From NCBI GenBank assembly GCA_036346225.1, contig JARFIW010000999.1, positions 4,385,001 through 4,449,000 of the forward strand: 64,000 nt of DNA, read 5' to 3'. The notes below the pieces were generated by a model that was given only the letters and a program-made list of their open reading frames with translations, had not been told where the DNA came from and searched no databases. Source of the stretch: Platerodrilus igneus. Lineage: Eukaryota > Arthropoda > Insecta > Coleoptera > Lycidae. Of this stretch, positions 34,587 to 46,380 are shown piece after piece (position 1 is the first letter of the stretch; each line of letters begins with the position of its first letter). The position numbers were made by a program, and so were the translations under genes.

Positions 34587-36753
34587 GGTGTCCCAAATTG
34601 AGTAGGATAGCATGGGTATCTTTCTTATTATTAATGATAGAGATTTGCTTAAATGGGCAAAGTTGTGTCATTTGGATAGCTTATTTAAATTCCGCATAGA
34701 TACATTCAAAATTCCAAACGGTTTAGAAATTATTTTAAAAAAACTGAAAACTGCCAATTTCTTCAAAGTCGAATATTTTTGTTATAATAAAAGATACGAA
34801 AAAATGTTTCTTATAAAGGTTACTTAGTTCAATTGTGTGCACTTAAAAATGATATTAAAATTAAATTCAAGATGGCGGTTATCGAGATATTAGCATCAAC
34901 TTTCATATTTTAAATGGACGCCATATTAGATTTTTATATGGTTAGATAGCATATTTTTTTCTCTTTTCAACGATGTATTACAACATATGTTTAAATGAAA
35001 AAATTTACTGAAAATAATAATTTTAATTTTTTATCAAGTAGGCATCAACACAAATCAGTTTTAAAACAAATTAAACGAAAAAAAACATTAGAATAACATT
35101 AAACACCAACCAATAAAACATAGCAATTGTTTAAAATGTTGACCGTTTTAGAACACTTTTTGTTACGCGTCGTAATGTATTCCCATTAAGACCGTTTATT
35201 GCCTGCATAACCGCTTCCCGTAGTTCATCTACATTATTGTACTGGAAATTACTTCCATATACATTATCTTTTAAAGTGTCCCATAAATAAAAATCCAGGG
35301 GTGTTAAGTCTGCTGATCTAGGCGGCCATTTTACAGGTGTGTGGGTCGTGATTACCCTGCCATCAAAACGGTTACTTAAGTAGGTGATAACATCTCTAGA
35401 GTTGTGTGGAGGTGCACCATCTTGTTGATACCAAATTTGATTATTTTGTGCCAAAGGTAGGTCGTCTAATAAATCTTCTAAAGATGTTTGAAGCATTTCC
35501 AAATAACGTTGAGAGATTAAGGTTCCATCGAATATTATAGGACCAAGTAAACGGTTTCCCAATATACCACAAAAAACATTACATCCAAATCGAATTTGAT
35601 TGCGGCGTGGAACTGTTATGCATGGGTTTTCCTGTGCCCAATAGTGTTCATTATGACGATTAAATATTCCACAGTTAGTAAATTAAGACTCATCGGTCCA
35701 CAAAACGCGATTGATAAAATCATCATTCTCCCTAACTTGATTGATAAACCATCTGCAAAATGTTGATCTGCGGAGATAGTCGTTTGGTTGTAAGTTTTGA
35801 GCAATGTGAAATCTGTAAGGGTGATATCTATGCTTTTTTAAAATTCTTGATGCTTCAGGCTTGGATACGTTTACTTGGGTTTCTATTTCCCGTGTTGAAA
35901 TGTTTGGATTAGCTTCCACACAGGCCAGTGTCAACATCTCATCTGCAATGTCTCCATTTGTTTCGAGTAGGTTTTTTTAAACATCCATACTGCTGCATAT
36001 TTGTGTCCAATCTTTGAAAGATTTTAATGTTTGGCTGTCTTTTTTCGGGAAAGTTTGTTAAATATGTTTCGGCAGCAAAGCGACTGTTCTTATTACATTT
36101 TATGTATGTACAAAACATATGATATTGTTCGCTTGTTGAAAAATTTGCAATTTGAATATTTTATAGAAAAAGTATATCACAACTTATAACCGGGAAAGAG
36201 AATACACAAATGCCAATTATTAGTACAACAGATACACTAATTCAACATGACAGTTTGTTATAATTTCATTTGTTTAAGAGAAATCTGATGATGCCTACTT
36301 GATAAAAAAACTAAAATTATCATTTTTAGTAAATTTTTTCATTTAAACATATGTTGTTTTACATCGTTGAACAGAGAAAAAAATATGCTATCTAACCATA
36401 TAAAAATCCAATATGGCGTCCATTTAAAATATGAAAGTTGATGCTAATATCTCGATAACCGCCATCTTGAATTTAATTTTAATATCACTTTTAAGTGCAC
36501 ACAATTGAACTAAGTAACTTTTATAAAAAAACATTTTTTTGTATCTTTTATTATAACAAAAATATTCGACTTCGAAGAAATTGGCAGTTTTCAGTTTTTT
36601 TAAATAATTTCTAAACCGTTTGGAATTTTGAATGTATCTATGCGGAATTTAAATAAGCTATCCAAATGACACAACTTTGCCCATTTAAGCAAATCTCTAT
36701 CATTAATAATAAGAAAGATACCCATACTATCCTACTCAATTTGGGACACCCTG
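34584..36753 (-). mobile_element. DD41D mariner-like element with ~465-bp TIRs
   Basis: It runs from CAGGGTGTCCC to GGGACACCCTG, flanked on both sides by TA inside a TA microsatellite. The inverted repeats extend over about 465 bp (34,584-35,048 and 36,285-36,753), far longer than in classical mariners. The transposase is on the minus strand between them. Confidence 0.88.
35131..36150 (-). pseudogene. DD41D mariner-like transposase
   Basis: From about 36,150 the frame carries a helix-turn-helix region (FAAETYLTNFPEKRQPN, then IFQRLDTNMQQYG), shifts near 35,960, and reads SRILKKHRYHPYRFHIAQ and RVLWTDES with the first Asp. YQQDGAPPHNSRDVITYL holds the second Asp and SADLTPLDFYLWD the third, 41 residues later. 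The tail ends VLKRSTF. A stop after WTDES and a frameshift inactivate it. The 41-residue spacing places it with the rosa-type DD41D group. Confidence 0.82.
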
Positions 36754-37084
36754 TATATATATATGTATATCCTATTTAATCAAGTCCGAATATCGTGGTA
36801 AAAAACAAACAGTAGGTCTGGTATTTTCCTGAAATTATAAAAACGTTGTAATCAAAAATTTATTTCATAGGAAATATAGGAAAACTAGACCGACATGATC
36901 ACTGCCAGACGTTTTCTGGTATACGATCGCTGACTAAATCTCAAATTAATGTTGCCTATAAATACTATCTTTTTAAGGTTCGTGCCAAGCCAGCTTTGGT
37001 AACCTTCTTCTTTAATAATTAATTCTCATATTATATTATTTTACATATCTACGCTTATGGCATATGTATATATTGATATTGTTA
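36754..37084 (+). other. Spacer between mariner and hAT, no gene seen
   Basis: Short TA-rich start, then AT-rich sequence without recognisable features. It may be the continuation of the host or LTR-derived site in which the mariner landed. Confidence 0.35.
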
Positions 37085-37373
37085 GTTATAAGTAGCATTA
37101 CCATACGTCCAGTATTTCCCCGGACAGTCCGGGTTTTGACTGTGCGCCTGGGGAAATGTTCGGGGTTGATGTTTCTCCAGGCTGGACGAGTATTGAAACT
37201 GTACGAACAAATAGGAATTTCGTTGTGAGCGGTTGGCAACGAGCAGTTAGTGGCGTGGCTGTCACTCCAGCGTTGCACTTCATGTATGTCACTATTAAAT
37301 AATATTTTGTGTGTAGTTCGTGTTCGCTGTGTTGCCTAAATAAACTAGATAGTAAGAGTTAGTGTATTTTACG

Positions 37374-38520
37374 ATGGCTCCTAAAAAGAAGTGTGTTTTT
37401 AATGATAAACTAAAAGCAGAGTACAAATTTTTAAAAGGTGTTCAATCACGTAACGAACGGGTCAGAGGCCGCTTGGAATTGAGGACCACGTAAAAAGAGA
37501 CAAGCACAAAAAAACTGTAAGTTCAGCATCATCTTTAAATATTAAATCATTTTTTTTAAAGAAAATCCAGTCTCGTCAGATTCTGATTTACATTGTGCTA
37601 CTAAGCAAGCGACTTTCGCTTACCATACTGCTCGGCACGAACTTAGTTTTAGAACTAGTTAGTGTACCTCAAAGCTGGTAAAAAAGCTGTTTGAACCAAA
37701 ATTTTCGGTAGCCAAAACCAAAACAGAAGCGATAATTGTTAATGTAATTTCCACCTTATTTTTTTAATTTTGTTTTGGAAGACCTAAAAGAAATTAATTT
37801 CAGTACTATCACAATTGATAGCTCAAACAGGAAGGATATAAAGCTTGCTCCTGTTGTTGTGAGGTATTTCACTGAAAGCGGAGAAGTTAATGTAAAATTC
37901 TTGTATTTTGAAGAAGTGCCTGGGGAAACATCAGATAGTTTGGTTGGGCACATCTTAAAATGTATTAAAAACTTTGATATTGAAAACAAAATTAACTGCG
38001 TGTCTGCTGATAATACTAACACTAATTTTTGAGGCGTTAATAGACAAAGTGAAGGCAACGTTTTCAGAAAGTTGCAAAAAGCCGTAGGTAGGCCCATTTT
38101 AAAATTGGATGTGGTGCTCTCATTGTACACAATGCCGTGCAGACAGCATGTGATATTTTACCTTTGAATGTAGAGGCTACTGTGGTCAAGTTGTACAAGT
38201 TCTTTTTCCAATACACTGTTAAAGTAACTAAGTTGAAAGAATTTTGCGAGTTCGCAAAATTAGAATTTAAAAGACTTTTATCTCATGGCAGTACTAGGTT
38301 TTTAAGTTTGATGCCAACTTTGGAGAGAATACTAACTCAGTTTCATCCTTTGAAGTTATATTTCCAGTCAAATGAAAACTCTCTTAAATTGCTGACGGAC
38401 TTATTTAAAAAGCCTGTTAACGAACTATACTCTGTGTTCGTCCATGGAACTCTACAAATGTTTCAAAAATCTATTTTAACAATTGAGGCAGACGAAATAA
38501 ATGCTACTGAAGTCTCTCAA
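37374..38520 (+). pseudogene. hAT transposase, N-terminal two thirds
   Basis: It starts MAPKKKCVFNDKLKAEYKFL and shows a degraded BED-like zinc-finger region (GIEDHVKRDKHKK, 37,475) and SSLNIKSFF. The RNase H-like core follows: TITIDSSNRKDIKLAPVVVR with the first catalytic Asp region, VPGETSDSLVGHILK and VSADNTNTNF with the next acidic block, then HGSTRFLSLMPTLERIL. Stops and frameshifts occur near 37,490, 37,660, 37,770 and 38,030. The frame is cut after Glu-Val-Ser-Gln at 38,520 and resumes in phase at 55,682. Confidence 0.78.
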
Positions 38521-38533
38521 AGTAGGTAAATAA

Positions 38534-38613
38534 GGCCGGTCCTAATTCAAAACGCGACAGACGTATTTTCCATGTGTAAAATACGTCTGTCACGTTTTGA
38601 ATTAGGATCGGCC
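38534..38613. repeat. Left terminal hairpin
   Basis: Two arms of 36 bp (38,534-38,569 and 38,578-38,613) pair almost perfectly around an 8-bp loop. Each arm holds the iterated motif TTTTGAATTAGGA(T/C)CGGC. Confidence 0.8.
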
Positions 38614-39070
38614 CTATATAATTTCAATGTAAAATAGTTGTGAAAACATGAATTCTTATATACTTTCAATGTAAAATACTTGTAGGCACGTTTTGAATTA
38701 GGATCGGCTTTATATTACTTTCAATGAAACACACACGTATGTTGAAAAAAAATGTAAGTGCAGAGAAGAATGTGTGTAGCTGTTTTGAATTCGGTTTTCT
38801 AGCGAGAAGTTACACGTGCACCGTTTTGAATTAGGATCGGCGTTATATATTTTTAATGTAAAATGTGAAAACCTGAATTCTTATTATACTTTTCAAATGT
38901 AAAAATACTTGTGGGCACGTTTTGAATTAGGATCGGCTTTATATTACTTTCAATGGAACATATTTCAAAACACACGTATGTTGAAAAATGTAAGTGCAGA
39001 GAAAATGTGTGTAGATGTTTTGAATTTGGTTTTCTAGCGAGACAGTATGACAGATGCAAAAATATCGCAT
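38614..39070. repeat. Subterminal iterated motif, left arm
   Basis: TTTTGAATTAGGATCGGC recurs at about 38,692, 38,824 and 38,920, each followed by TATATTACTTTCAATG-like sequence. This is tandem amplification of the terminal region. The same set is inverted at 55,370-55,582. Confidence 0.7.
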
Positions 39071-39287
39071 TCAAGCCAATTGTGTTTTAATTAAAGTGGA
39101 TTCTGATTTATGTTTAGAGGCTGCAAATACATATGGGCCGGTTTCAATTCAAAATGTGTTCACTCTTGTGATAGGTTGAAAAGTGGGTTGGCTAAGTACG
39201 CAGATGGTGGTAATCTGCTATATTAGGAGATTTCTCCTAATATTAATTTAATTAGTCGAAGTTTACTGCATATATTTACATACAAAC

Positions 39288-39788
39288 ATGTATATAATTG
39301 ATATTCAGGGATTTAAATACAAGAAAAACGAGTTTGTGTGTAAAGAAATTGCGGTTTTGGACTTGTTGAAAGGTGTTGTTTGGCATCAAATTTTTAAACT
39401 GCCAATGCAGTCCAGTTGTTTGAGTCAAGATCATATAAAACATAACGACTGGGTGACAAAGAATATTCATGGTCTTTCTTGGGATGAATCTTCAACGGCT
39501 GGAATGGGTTTATCATATATAGCGCTTTATTTGAAGCAAATTATCCTACCCGGTGAAGAAGTATTTGTGAAGGGTCTAGAAAAGAAGAAATTGATTGAAA
39601 CCTATCTAATGCAAAACGTTGTAACTGATATGCTTGCACTAGGTTGTCCTAAGATATCGGAGTTAAAAATCAACAACCGTTTAAAATATAACATCCATTG
39701 TTGTAGACACAGCAATAATAATCTGCAATGTGCAAAACAAAATACCTTGTTATTAAAAGAATGGCTTGATAATAATAAAAAACAATAG
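39288..39788 (+). CDS. Conserved small protein of unknown function, left-arm copy (166 aa)
   Basis: An intact frame starts MYIIDIQGFKYKKNEFVCKE, continues with VLDLLKGVVWHQIFKLPM, a WVTKNIHGLSWD block and VFVKGLEKKKLIETYL, and ends with a Cys/His-rich part (CCRHSNNNLQCAKQN) and LLKEWLDNN. I recognise this layout from multicopy insect proteins; an IDxxGF start recalls DEDD-type 3'-5' exonucleases, but here the expected Glu is Gln, so activity is doubtful. An identical inverted copy lies at 54,614-55,114. C-terminal halves recur at about 43,345, 44,093, 45,190, 46,818 and 47,240. Confidence 0.6.
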   Translation: MYIIDIQGFKYKKNEFVCKEIAVLDLLKGVVWHQIFKLPMQSSCLSQDHIKHNDWVTKNIHGLSWDESSTAGMGLSYIALYLKQIILPGEEVFVKGLEKKKLIETYLMQNVVTDMLALGCPKISELKINNRLKYNIHCCRHSNNNLQCAKQNTLLLKEWLDNNKKQ

Positions 39789-40825
39789 AAAGATTGTGTC
39801 TGTATTATTTATTTTAATATAATTTTACAATGTTAGCCGAAGCAAATTATCCGACTCGGTGAAGAAGTATGTGTGAAGGGTATAGAAAAGAAGAAATGGA
39901 TGGAAACCTATCTATTGCGAAAACAAAATACTTTGTTATTAAAGAATGGTTTGATAATAATAAAACAAATAGAAAAGATTGTGTATGTATTATTATTGTA
40001 GTCAGTAAGAAATCTTTAATGCTGATGTCTGCAGAAAAACAATTAAACTCAGACAGCACGAATGGGACTCTCAACCCTGAAAGCAATTATAATTGATCAA
40101 CGCAATAGCTCTTTACTGGTTTTTACAACATTTAACAAATTGTACAGATATCTCGAAAAATTTGCCAAAGACAGACAAACAGATAGGCAGACTGACTGCA
40201 CCAATTTTCTCATTCTCGGTTTTAAAGAATTACAAGTCGTAGTTATTTAAATCGCGAACTCAGTTTATCTACAAGAACTATATAAACGTGAAAATTTATG
40301 AAATGCTCCAACTTTAAAAAATCCACTATCATTATTCTTTCCTGACAAGGGTAATTTTAACAAAAGTTTTCATTTTTTTTTTATTTGTTCTATAGAACAC
40401 AACTACAACTTGACAATAAAGATTGAGCGATTATCACACACATTTCTTGAGTATATATATAAAGATATTAAACAATAAGAACAGCAGAAAATTCAACCCA
40501 TGTCAGACAGCTTTTTTCTTGTCAACGATAGTCTAGTCTAATGCTTCTTCAGCATTTGCATTTCCATATTTACGTACTGAAGGCAACTCTGCAATTTTAG
40601 ATCACATGCATTTCTAATTTCAATTACAAAAAATATGAAAGCATCTATTTGAAATGCATTTCTAACTTTAATCGCAAAAATGAGAGCATCTATTCGAAAT
40701 ATGCACTCAGATTAAAAGTCAAAATTGCTTTACACCGTTCTGTAAACTGAGATTACGTAGTTATTAAATCGGGAGTAATGTGAAATGAAACACACAATGT
40801 ATGTTTCTTTATTGTAATCTGTAAA

Positions 40826-40872
<47 letters not shown>

Positions 40873-42390
40873 GATATGTTCTCTAGAATAAACAAACTAT
40901 AAATCACTTAAGTTTCCCAAATATAAAAGAACAGTTCTAACTCACTCCAACTCTGAACGGTTAAAAAAAATATTGCATTATCATTTCTATGAGGGCTGTC
41001 TTCTTCATCTTTGACGCGCGGTCGTTTTCTGGTTGTTCTTCTTCGTGTTAACTAAAAAAAGATTCAAATGAATATTATATATCAAGTAAATGCATTAAAA
41101 AAATTAAATCTATATATTAAGCTAACGAAATACATACTCTGTATTGGTGTCATTAGGTCGTACGTTGCAATTGGTGGATCTGCTCACGGCGTCAACGATT
41201 TTTTCACCAGTACTTAATTTGGATTGACTATAAACTACTCAATAATTTTAGCCCAATCACTATCATTATTCTTTCCTGATAAGGACAATTTTTTTTTAAA
41301 AAAAAGGTTGTCATTTTTGATTTGTTTTATAGAACACACAACTACAACTTGACAATAAGGATTGAACGATTATCACACACACACATATCTTGAGTATATA
41401 AGGATATTAAACAACATGAACAGCAGAAAATTCAACTCATGTAAGCAAAATTTAATGCTAAGGTATTGTCTTAATAGCAATTGTAGAAAAATATGAAATC
41501 TATAGAAAATTTAATAAAGCCAGTCATGTATAAATTTTTTTAATGCTGACATCCACAGGAAAAATAAAAAGCGAGAAATTTAATGCTAACATCAACAGAA
41601 TAATAAATAAATCCACTTAGACAGCATTAATGGAAGACCGGCCTGGCTTCGAAACTGTGCACGCGTATATACCATATTTTAAAATTAAAGTTGTCAATTG
41701 CAAAACAAAAAAATTAAATTTTACCTAGAAATCATTTTAAAATATTTACTTTTTTTCAGTACAACTGAAAGAACTTGACTTTTATACATTTTTTTAATCG
41801 ATATCATAGACTTTTTTCTATACTGTTGGTAAAAAATCTACGTGAAGTATTTATATTAAATAATAAACTGACCTGTTAGAAAAAATTAAAAATTTGCATC
41901 GTTTTCTGAAAAAAATTGCGTACTTTTTCAGTACAACTGAAAGAACTTGAGTTTATACATTTTTTAATCGATATCAGACTGTACAGAAACAGTAATGTTT
42001 AATTATATCAGTCAAAAACATGATGTGTTTACTATTAAACAAAACAAAATTGTTCTTAATCCAAGTGATGATTAAAGAATTCTTAGTACCTCAACCACTG
42101 ATACATACGACCAGCGAGTACTGTGTTAAAATTGTTTTCGTTGCAGAAAGTAACATCAATTCACGTCAATATTACTGTATTAGTCGATTAAGGCATGAGT
42201 TAATTTTTTACAACGTTTCTTTTTATTCGCTTAGGGCAATGCAGAGAAAGAAGTTAGAATTGAACACATTTTTATAATAAAAATAAACCTTGATACAAAA
42301 AAATCACATTCAGTTTTACTGAAAAGTTACAATTTACATGCATATATAGGTAATTTGTGTGAAATTCTTTAAAACCATGAGTGTGTAAAA
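39789..42390 (+). other. Left-arm non-coding sequence of the palindromic element
   Basis: Inverted counterpart of 54,600-53,935, 51,775-51,400 and 49,300-47,800. It includes a degenerate repeat of the small ORF's C terminus (39,840-39,960), a TA microsatellite (about 40,830-40,870), and an eroded frame at 42,000-42,280. The TA sites where the mariner and LTR sit in the other arm are empty here (about 40,455 and 40,830-40,870). Confidence 0.55.
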
Positions 42391-44536
42391 TTATTAAACA
42401 AAGACGGTTTAATCTGAGACATTTTTTCAAAATTTGCTTTGTTTTTATTTAAAATATTTCATATGTAATCATAATAAAAAATAGCGCTGTAATTATAATG
42501 TATATTCTGTACACATCATAAATCAAAGGTCGTATAAAAACGCAACTGAATGAAAAAAAAATGATGTTGTATGCTAAATTCCTTTTGTAATGGGTTTTGC
42601 TCAGAGCTGCCTTCAGTATGTAAATATTGGAAATGCTGCATAGCGAATTTTTTGTCATAGTTGTGTACTGAAAGCAACTCTGCAATTTTTTAGATAGCAT
42701 GCACGATTCAAGCTTGAAAATCGTCTTGAATAAAAACGTAAATATAGGAGATTTTTTTTTTAACAATTTGCATCCAAAGCAATTTGCTATGCAATTATTT
42801 CTTTTACAGTTGTTTTTTGCTTACGCGTTTTTCCGTAAAACTCAGCCGAATGAAAAAAAAATTAAAATTCATACTGTCTCGCAAGAAAACCAAATTCAAA
42901 GCATCTACACACATTTTCTCTGCACTTACATTTTTTCAGCGCTTTATTTGAATCAAATTATCCGACCCGGTGAAGAAGTATTTGTGAAGGGTTTAGAAAA
43001 ATAAGAAATTGATTGAAACCTTCACAAGTACGCATTTTTTTTTCGTTTTGGATTTATCTAAAAATAGGATACCTTTCAATCTACCCGAGTTTAACTATAT
43101 TAGCATAAATGTATTGCAGAGAAAAAAAGTAGTAGTAACCGTTCTGTTTAAAAAATCCAGTTTGTTATTGTTTAAAGATGAGTTAGCATAAGGTTGATGA
43201 GTATGTTTTTCAATATTAACAATTGCATTATCGAAGTAAACTTTTTCACGCACGTTCAGTATTTCACTATTCAGTCTACTTTTTAATTAAATAAATGCAG
43301 TCCTAACGATTGTAGAAACAACGGCTGGAATAGTGTTATCATATATAACGCTTTATTTGAAACAAATTATCTGACCCGGTGAAGAAGTATTTTGTGAAGG
43401 GTTTAGAAAAGAAGAAATTGATTGAAACCTATATATAATGCAAAAACATTGTAACTGATATGCTTGCACTAAGTTGTCCTAAGCTATCGGCGTTAAAAAA
43501 CATCCATTGTTGTAGACACCGCAATAATAATGTGCAATGCACAAAACAAAATACCTTTTTTTTAATTAAAAGAATGGCTTGATAATAATAAAAAACAATA
43601 GAAAGATTTTGTCTGTGTTTACTAATCCTCACACTGTCTTTAATTGAATATTTTGGTATTTTGGTTGCAAGTTTGATGTGGGGTAAATGATGATTTAAGA
43701 ATAGTTTTTTTTTCATTTGATTTATCAACTTTTACTAAAAGTGCGTGTAAAAATTAATAAACAACATTGACGGTTTTAATCTGAGACATTTTTTTCAAAA
43801 CTTGCTTTAATTTTTAATAAAATTTTTTATATGTAACCATAAAAAATAGCGCTGTAATGATGGTGTATTTTCTGTACACACAACATAAATCAAAGGTAGT
43901 ATAAAAAACATTTGATTACTATACTGCAAGCAAGCAAATTTTTTCAGTAAACGCAGCTGAATGAAAAATAAGGTTGATGAGTATGTTTTTTCACGCACGT
44001 TCAGTATTTCACTATTCATTTTTTTTACATTTTAATTAAATAAATGTAGTCCTAACGATTATAGAAACGGCTGGAATGAAGTTATCATATAGCGCTTTAT
44101 TTGAAGCAAATTATCCGACCCGGTGAAGAAGTATTTGTGAAGGGTTTAGAAAAGAAGAAATTGATTGAAACCTATCTAATGCAAAACATTGTAACTGATA
44201 TGCTTGCACTAGATCGTCCTAAGCTATCGGAGTTAAAAATCAACAATCGTTTAAAATATAACATCCATTGTTGTAGACACCGCAATAATAATAATCTGCA
44301 ATGCACAAAACAAAATACCTTTTTTTATTAAAAGAATGGCTTGATAATAATAAAAAACAATAGAAAGATTTTGTCTGTGTTTACTAATCCTCACACTGTC
44401 TTTAATTGAATATTTTGGTATTTTGGTTGCAAGTTTGATGTGGGTAAATGACGATTTAAGAATAGTTTTTTTTTCATTTGATTTATCAACTTTTACTAAA
44501 AGTGCCTGTAAAAATTAATAATTTAGTAGCGCTATT
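42391..44536 (+). repeat. Left-arm tandem repeats of the small ORF's C-terminal half
   Basis: Segments containing CCCGGTGAAGAAGTATTTG recur at about 42,960, 43,375 and 44,118. The block from about 43,260 to 43,900 is repeated at 43,960-44,520, so this arm has one unit (about 700 bp) more than the other. Most copies have a stop or frameshift; the one at 44,101-44,331 is open over the C-terminal half. Confidence 0.6.
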
Positions 44537-45065
44537 TTGAAATTAACTGTGAAATGCGTGAATCTAATCAGAACAATCGATGCAATAACGAAACACATTA
44601 TAATAATCAAAGCAAATATTAGTATATTGAAGCTTGATATTATAAATAAGGTATATGAAGACAATCGTCAGGAAAATCCTAGTAGGCTGGAATCTAATTT
44701 GACACATCTTAAAAGTTACCTTGTACGATTGAGGTACTTGAAACGCTCTTTGGAATATCAAGGTAAAGGTATTGATGCAACGCTTTCTAGAGGTCATATT
44801 CGAAAAAAACTGATTTGGCATGATGTACAATCATGTTTTGGAAGTCGAATAACTACGGGACTTATTACCAATTTAAGTTATAGAGATCCTCTAGTGTTCT
44901 TAGACAAGGCGTTCGCTAGTTTTAAACGCAAGATTGTTGCTTGCTTAAAAAGTCAATGTTGAAAGTTAATGTAATATTGACCGTTAACTTTGTTAAGCCT
45001 ACAACTGGCGAAATAGATTTGAAGACGTTTCCTACTGCAAATCGTCACATCGATATATATACCAA
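44537..45065 (+). pseudogene. DNA polymerase B-type ORF, N-terminal fragment, left arm
   Basis: The frame from 44,537 encodes about 140 residues with KLIWHDVQSCFGSRITTGLI and DPLVFLDKAFASFKRKIVAC. After a one-base shift at about 44,950 it continues LKVNVILTVNFVKPTTGEID and FPTANRHIDI. From memory this matches the N-terminal region (W-D-S-AF-SRI-TG motif, then KVN) that precedes type-B DNA polymerase domains in insect Polinton-like elements. The polymerase catalytic part is absent. An inverted copy at 46,380-45,690 shares the same frame shift. Confidence 0.5.
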
Positions 45066-45689
45066 TCTCATGTCGAAGTAAACTTTTTCACGCACGTTCA
45101 GTATTTCACTATTCATTTTTTTACATTTTAATTAAATAAATGTAGTCCTAACGATTGTAAAAACAACGGCTGGAATGAAGTTATCATATAGCGCTTTATT
45201 TGAAGCAAATTATCCGACCCGGTGAAGAAGTATTTGTGAAGGGTTTATAAAAGAAGAAATTGATTGAAACCTATATATAATGCAAAAACATTGTAACTGA
45301 TATGCTTGCACTAGGTTGTCCTAAGCTATCGGAGTTAAAAAACATCCATTGTTGTAGACACAGCAATAATAATCTGCAATGCACAAAACAAAATACCTTT
45401 TTTTATTAAAAGAATGGCTTGATAATAATAAAAAAACAATAGAAAGATTTTGTCTGTGTTTACTAATTGGAAAAATACGACTGTCGCGTTTTGAATTAGG
45501 ACCGGTCCTATATAATTTCAAATGTAAAAATAGTTGTGAAAACATTTCAATGTAAAATACTTGTGGGTACGTTTTTGAATTAGGATCGGTTTATATTACT
45601 TTCAATGAAACACGGCTCCACTTGCTTTGCAAAGGAACTTTTAATATAAAATCAAGAAAGATTGCGGTATTGTTTATAAGTCCGGAACC
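45066..45689. repeat. Centre of the palindrome: extra ORF repeat and an internal terminus copy
   Basis: 45,190-45,445 is a further degenerate copy of the small ORF's C-terminal half. 45,474-45,615 is a copy of the element's terminal region, with the motif TTTTGAATTAGGA(C/T)CGG at about 45,483 and 45,573. A terminal sequence at the centre suggests that the palindrome formed by joining element ends. Confidence 0.6.
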
Positions 45690-46380
45690 GGAACAAACGT
45701 TGAACACCCTCCTTTAAGTGGATCATGATTGTTTATATTCACCTTCAAGTGTAAAACTTCTTGGATTGCCCGACCTGAATCCTTTTCAGTAAATTCCTAT
45801 AATCGCTTCGAAATCTTGTCTAATACGTTCTCCTTATACCACCGCTTGAGATTGGTATTTATATCGATGTGACGATTTGCAGTAGGAAACGTTTTCAAAT
45901 CTATTTCGCCAGTTGTAGGCTTAACAAAGTTAACGGTCAATATTACATTAACTTTCAACATTAACTTTTTAAGCAAGCAACAATCTTGCGTTTAAAACTA
46001 GCGAACGCCTTGTCTAAGAACACTAGAGGATCTCTATAACTTAAATTGGTAATAAGTCCCGTAATTATTCGACTTCCAAAACATGATTGTACATTATGCC
46101 AAATCAGTTTTTTTCGAATATGACCTCTAGAAAGCGTTGCATCAATACCTTTACCTTGATATTCCAAAGAGCGTTTCAAGTACCTCAATCGTACAAGGTA
46201 ACTTTTAAGATGTGTCAAATTAGATTCCAGCCTACTAGAATTTTCCTGACGGTTGTCTTCATATACCTTATTTATAATATCAAGCTTCAATATACTAATA
46301 TTTGCTTTGATTATTATAATGTGTTTCGTTATTGCATCGATTGTTCTGATTAGATTCACGCATTTCACAGTTAATTTCAA
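45690..46380 (-). pseudogene. DNA polymerase B-type ORF, N-terminal fragment, right arm
   Basis: The minus strand repeats the left-arm fragment almost base for base, then reaches further: NLKRWYKENVLDKISKRL, EFTEKDSGRAIQEVLHLKVN and INNHDPLKGGCSTFVP. These residues are the next conserved part of the same family (EKDSG, VNI-NP-GG-ST). One stop and the shared shift near 45,970 are present. It then breaks off at the central terminus copy. Confidence 0.55.
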
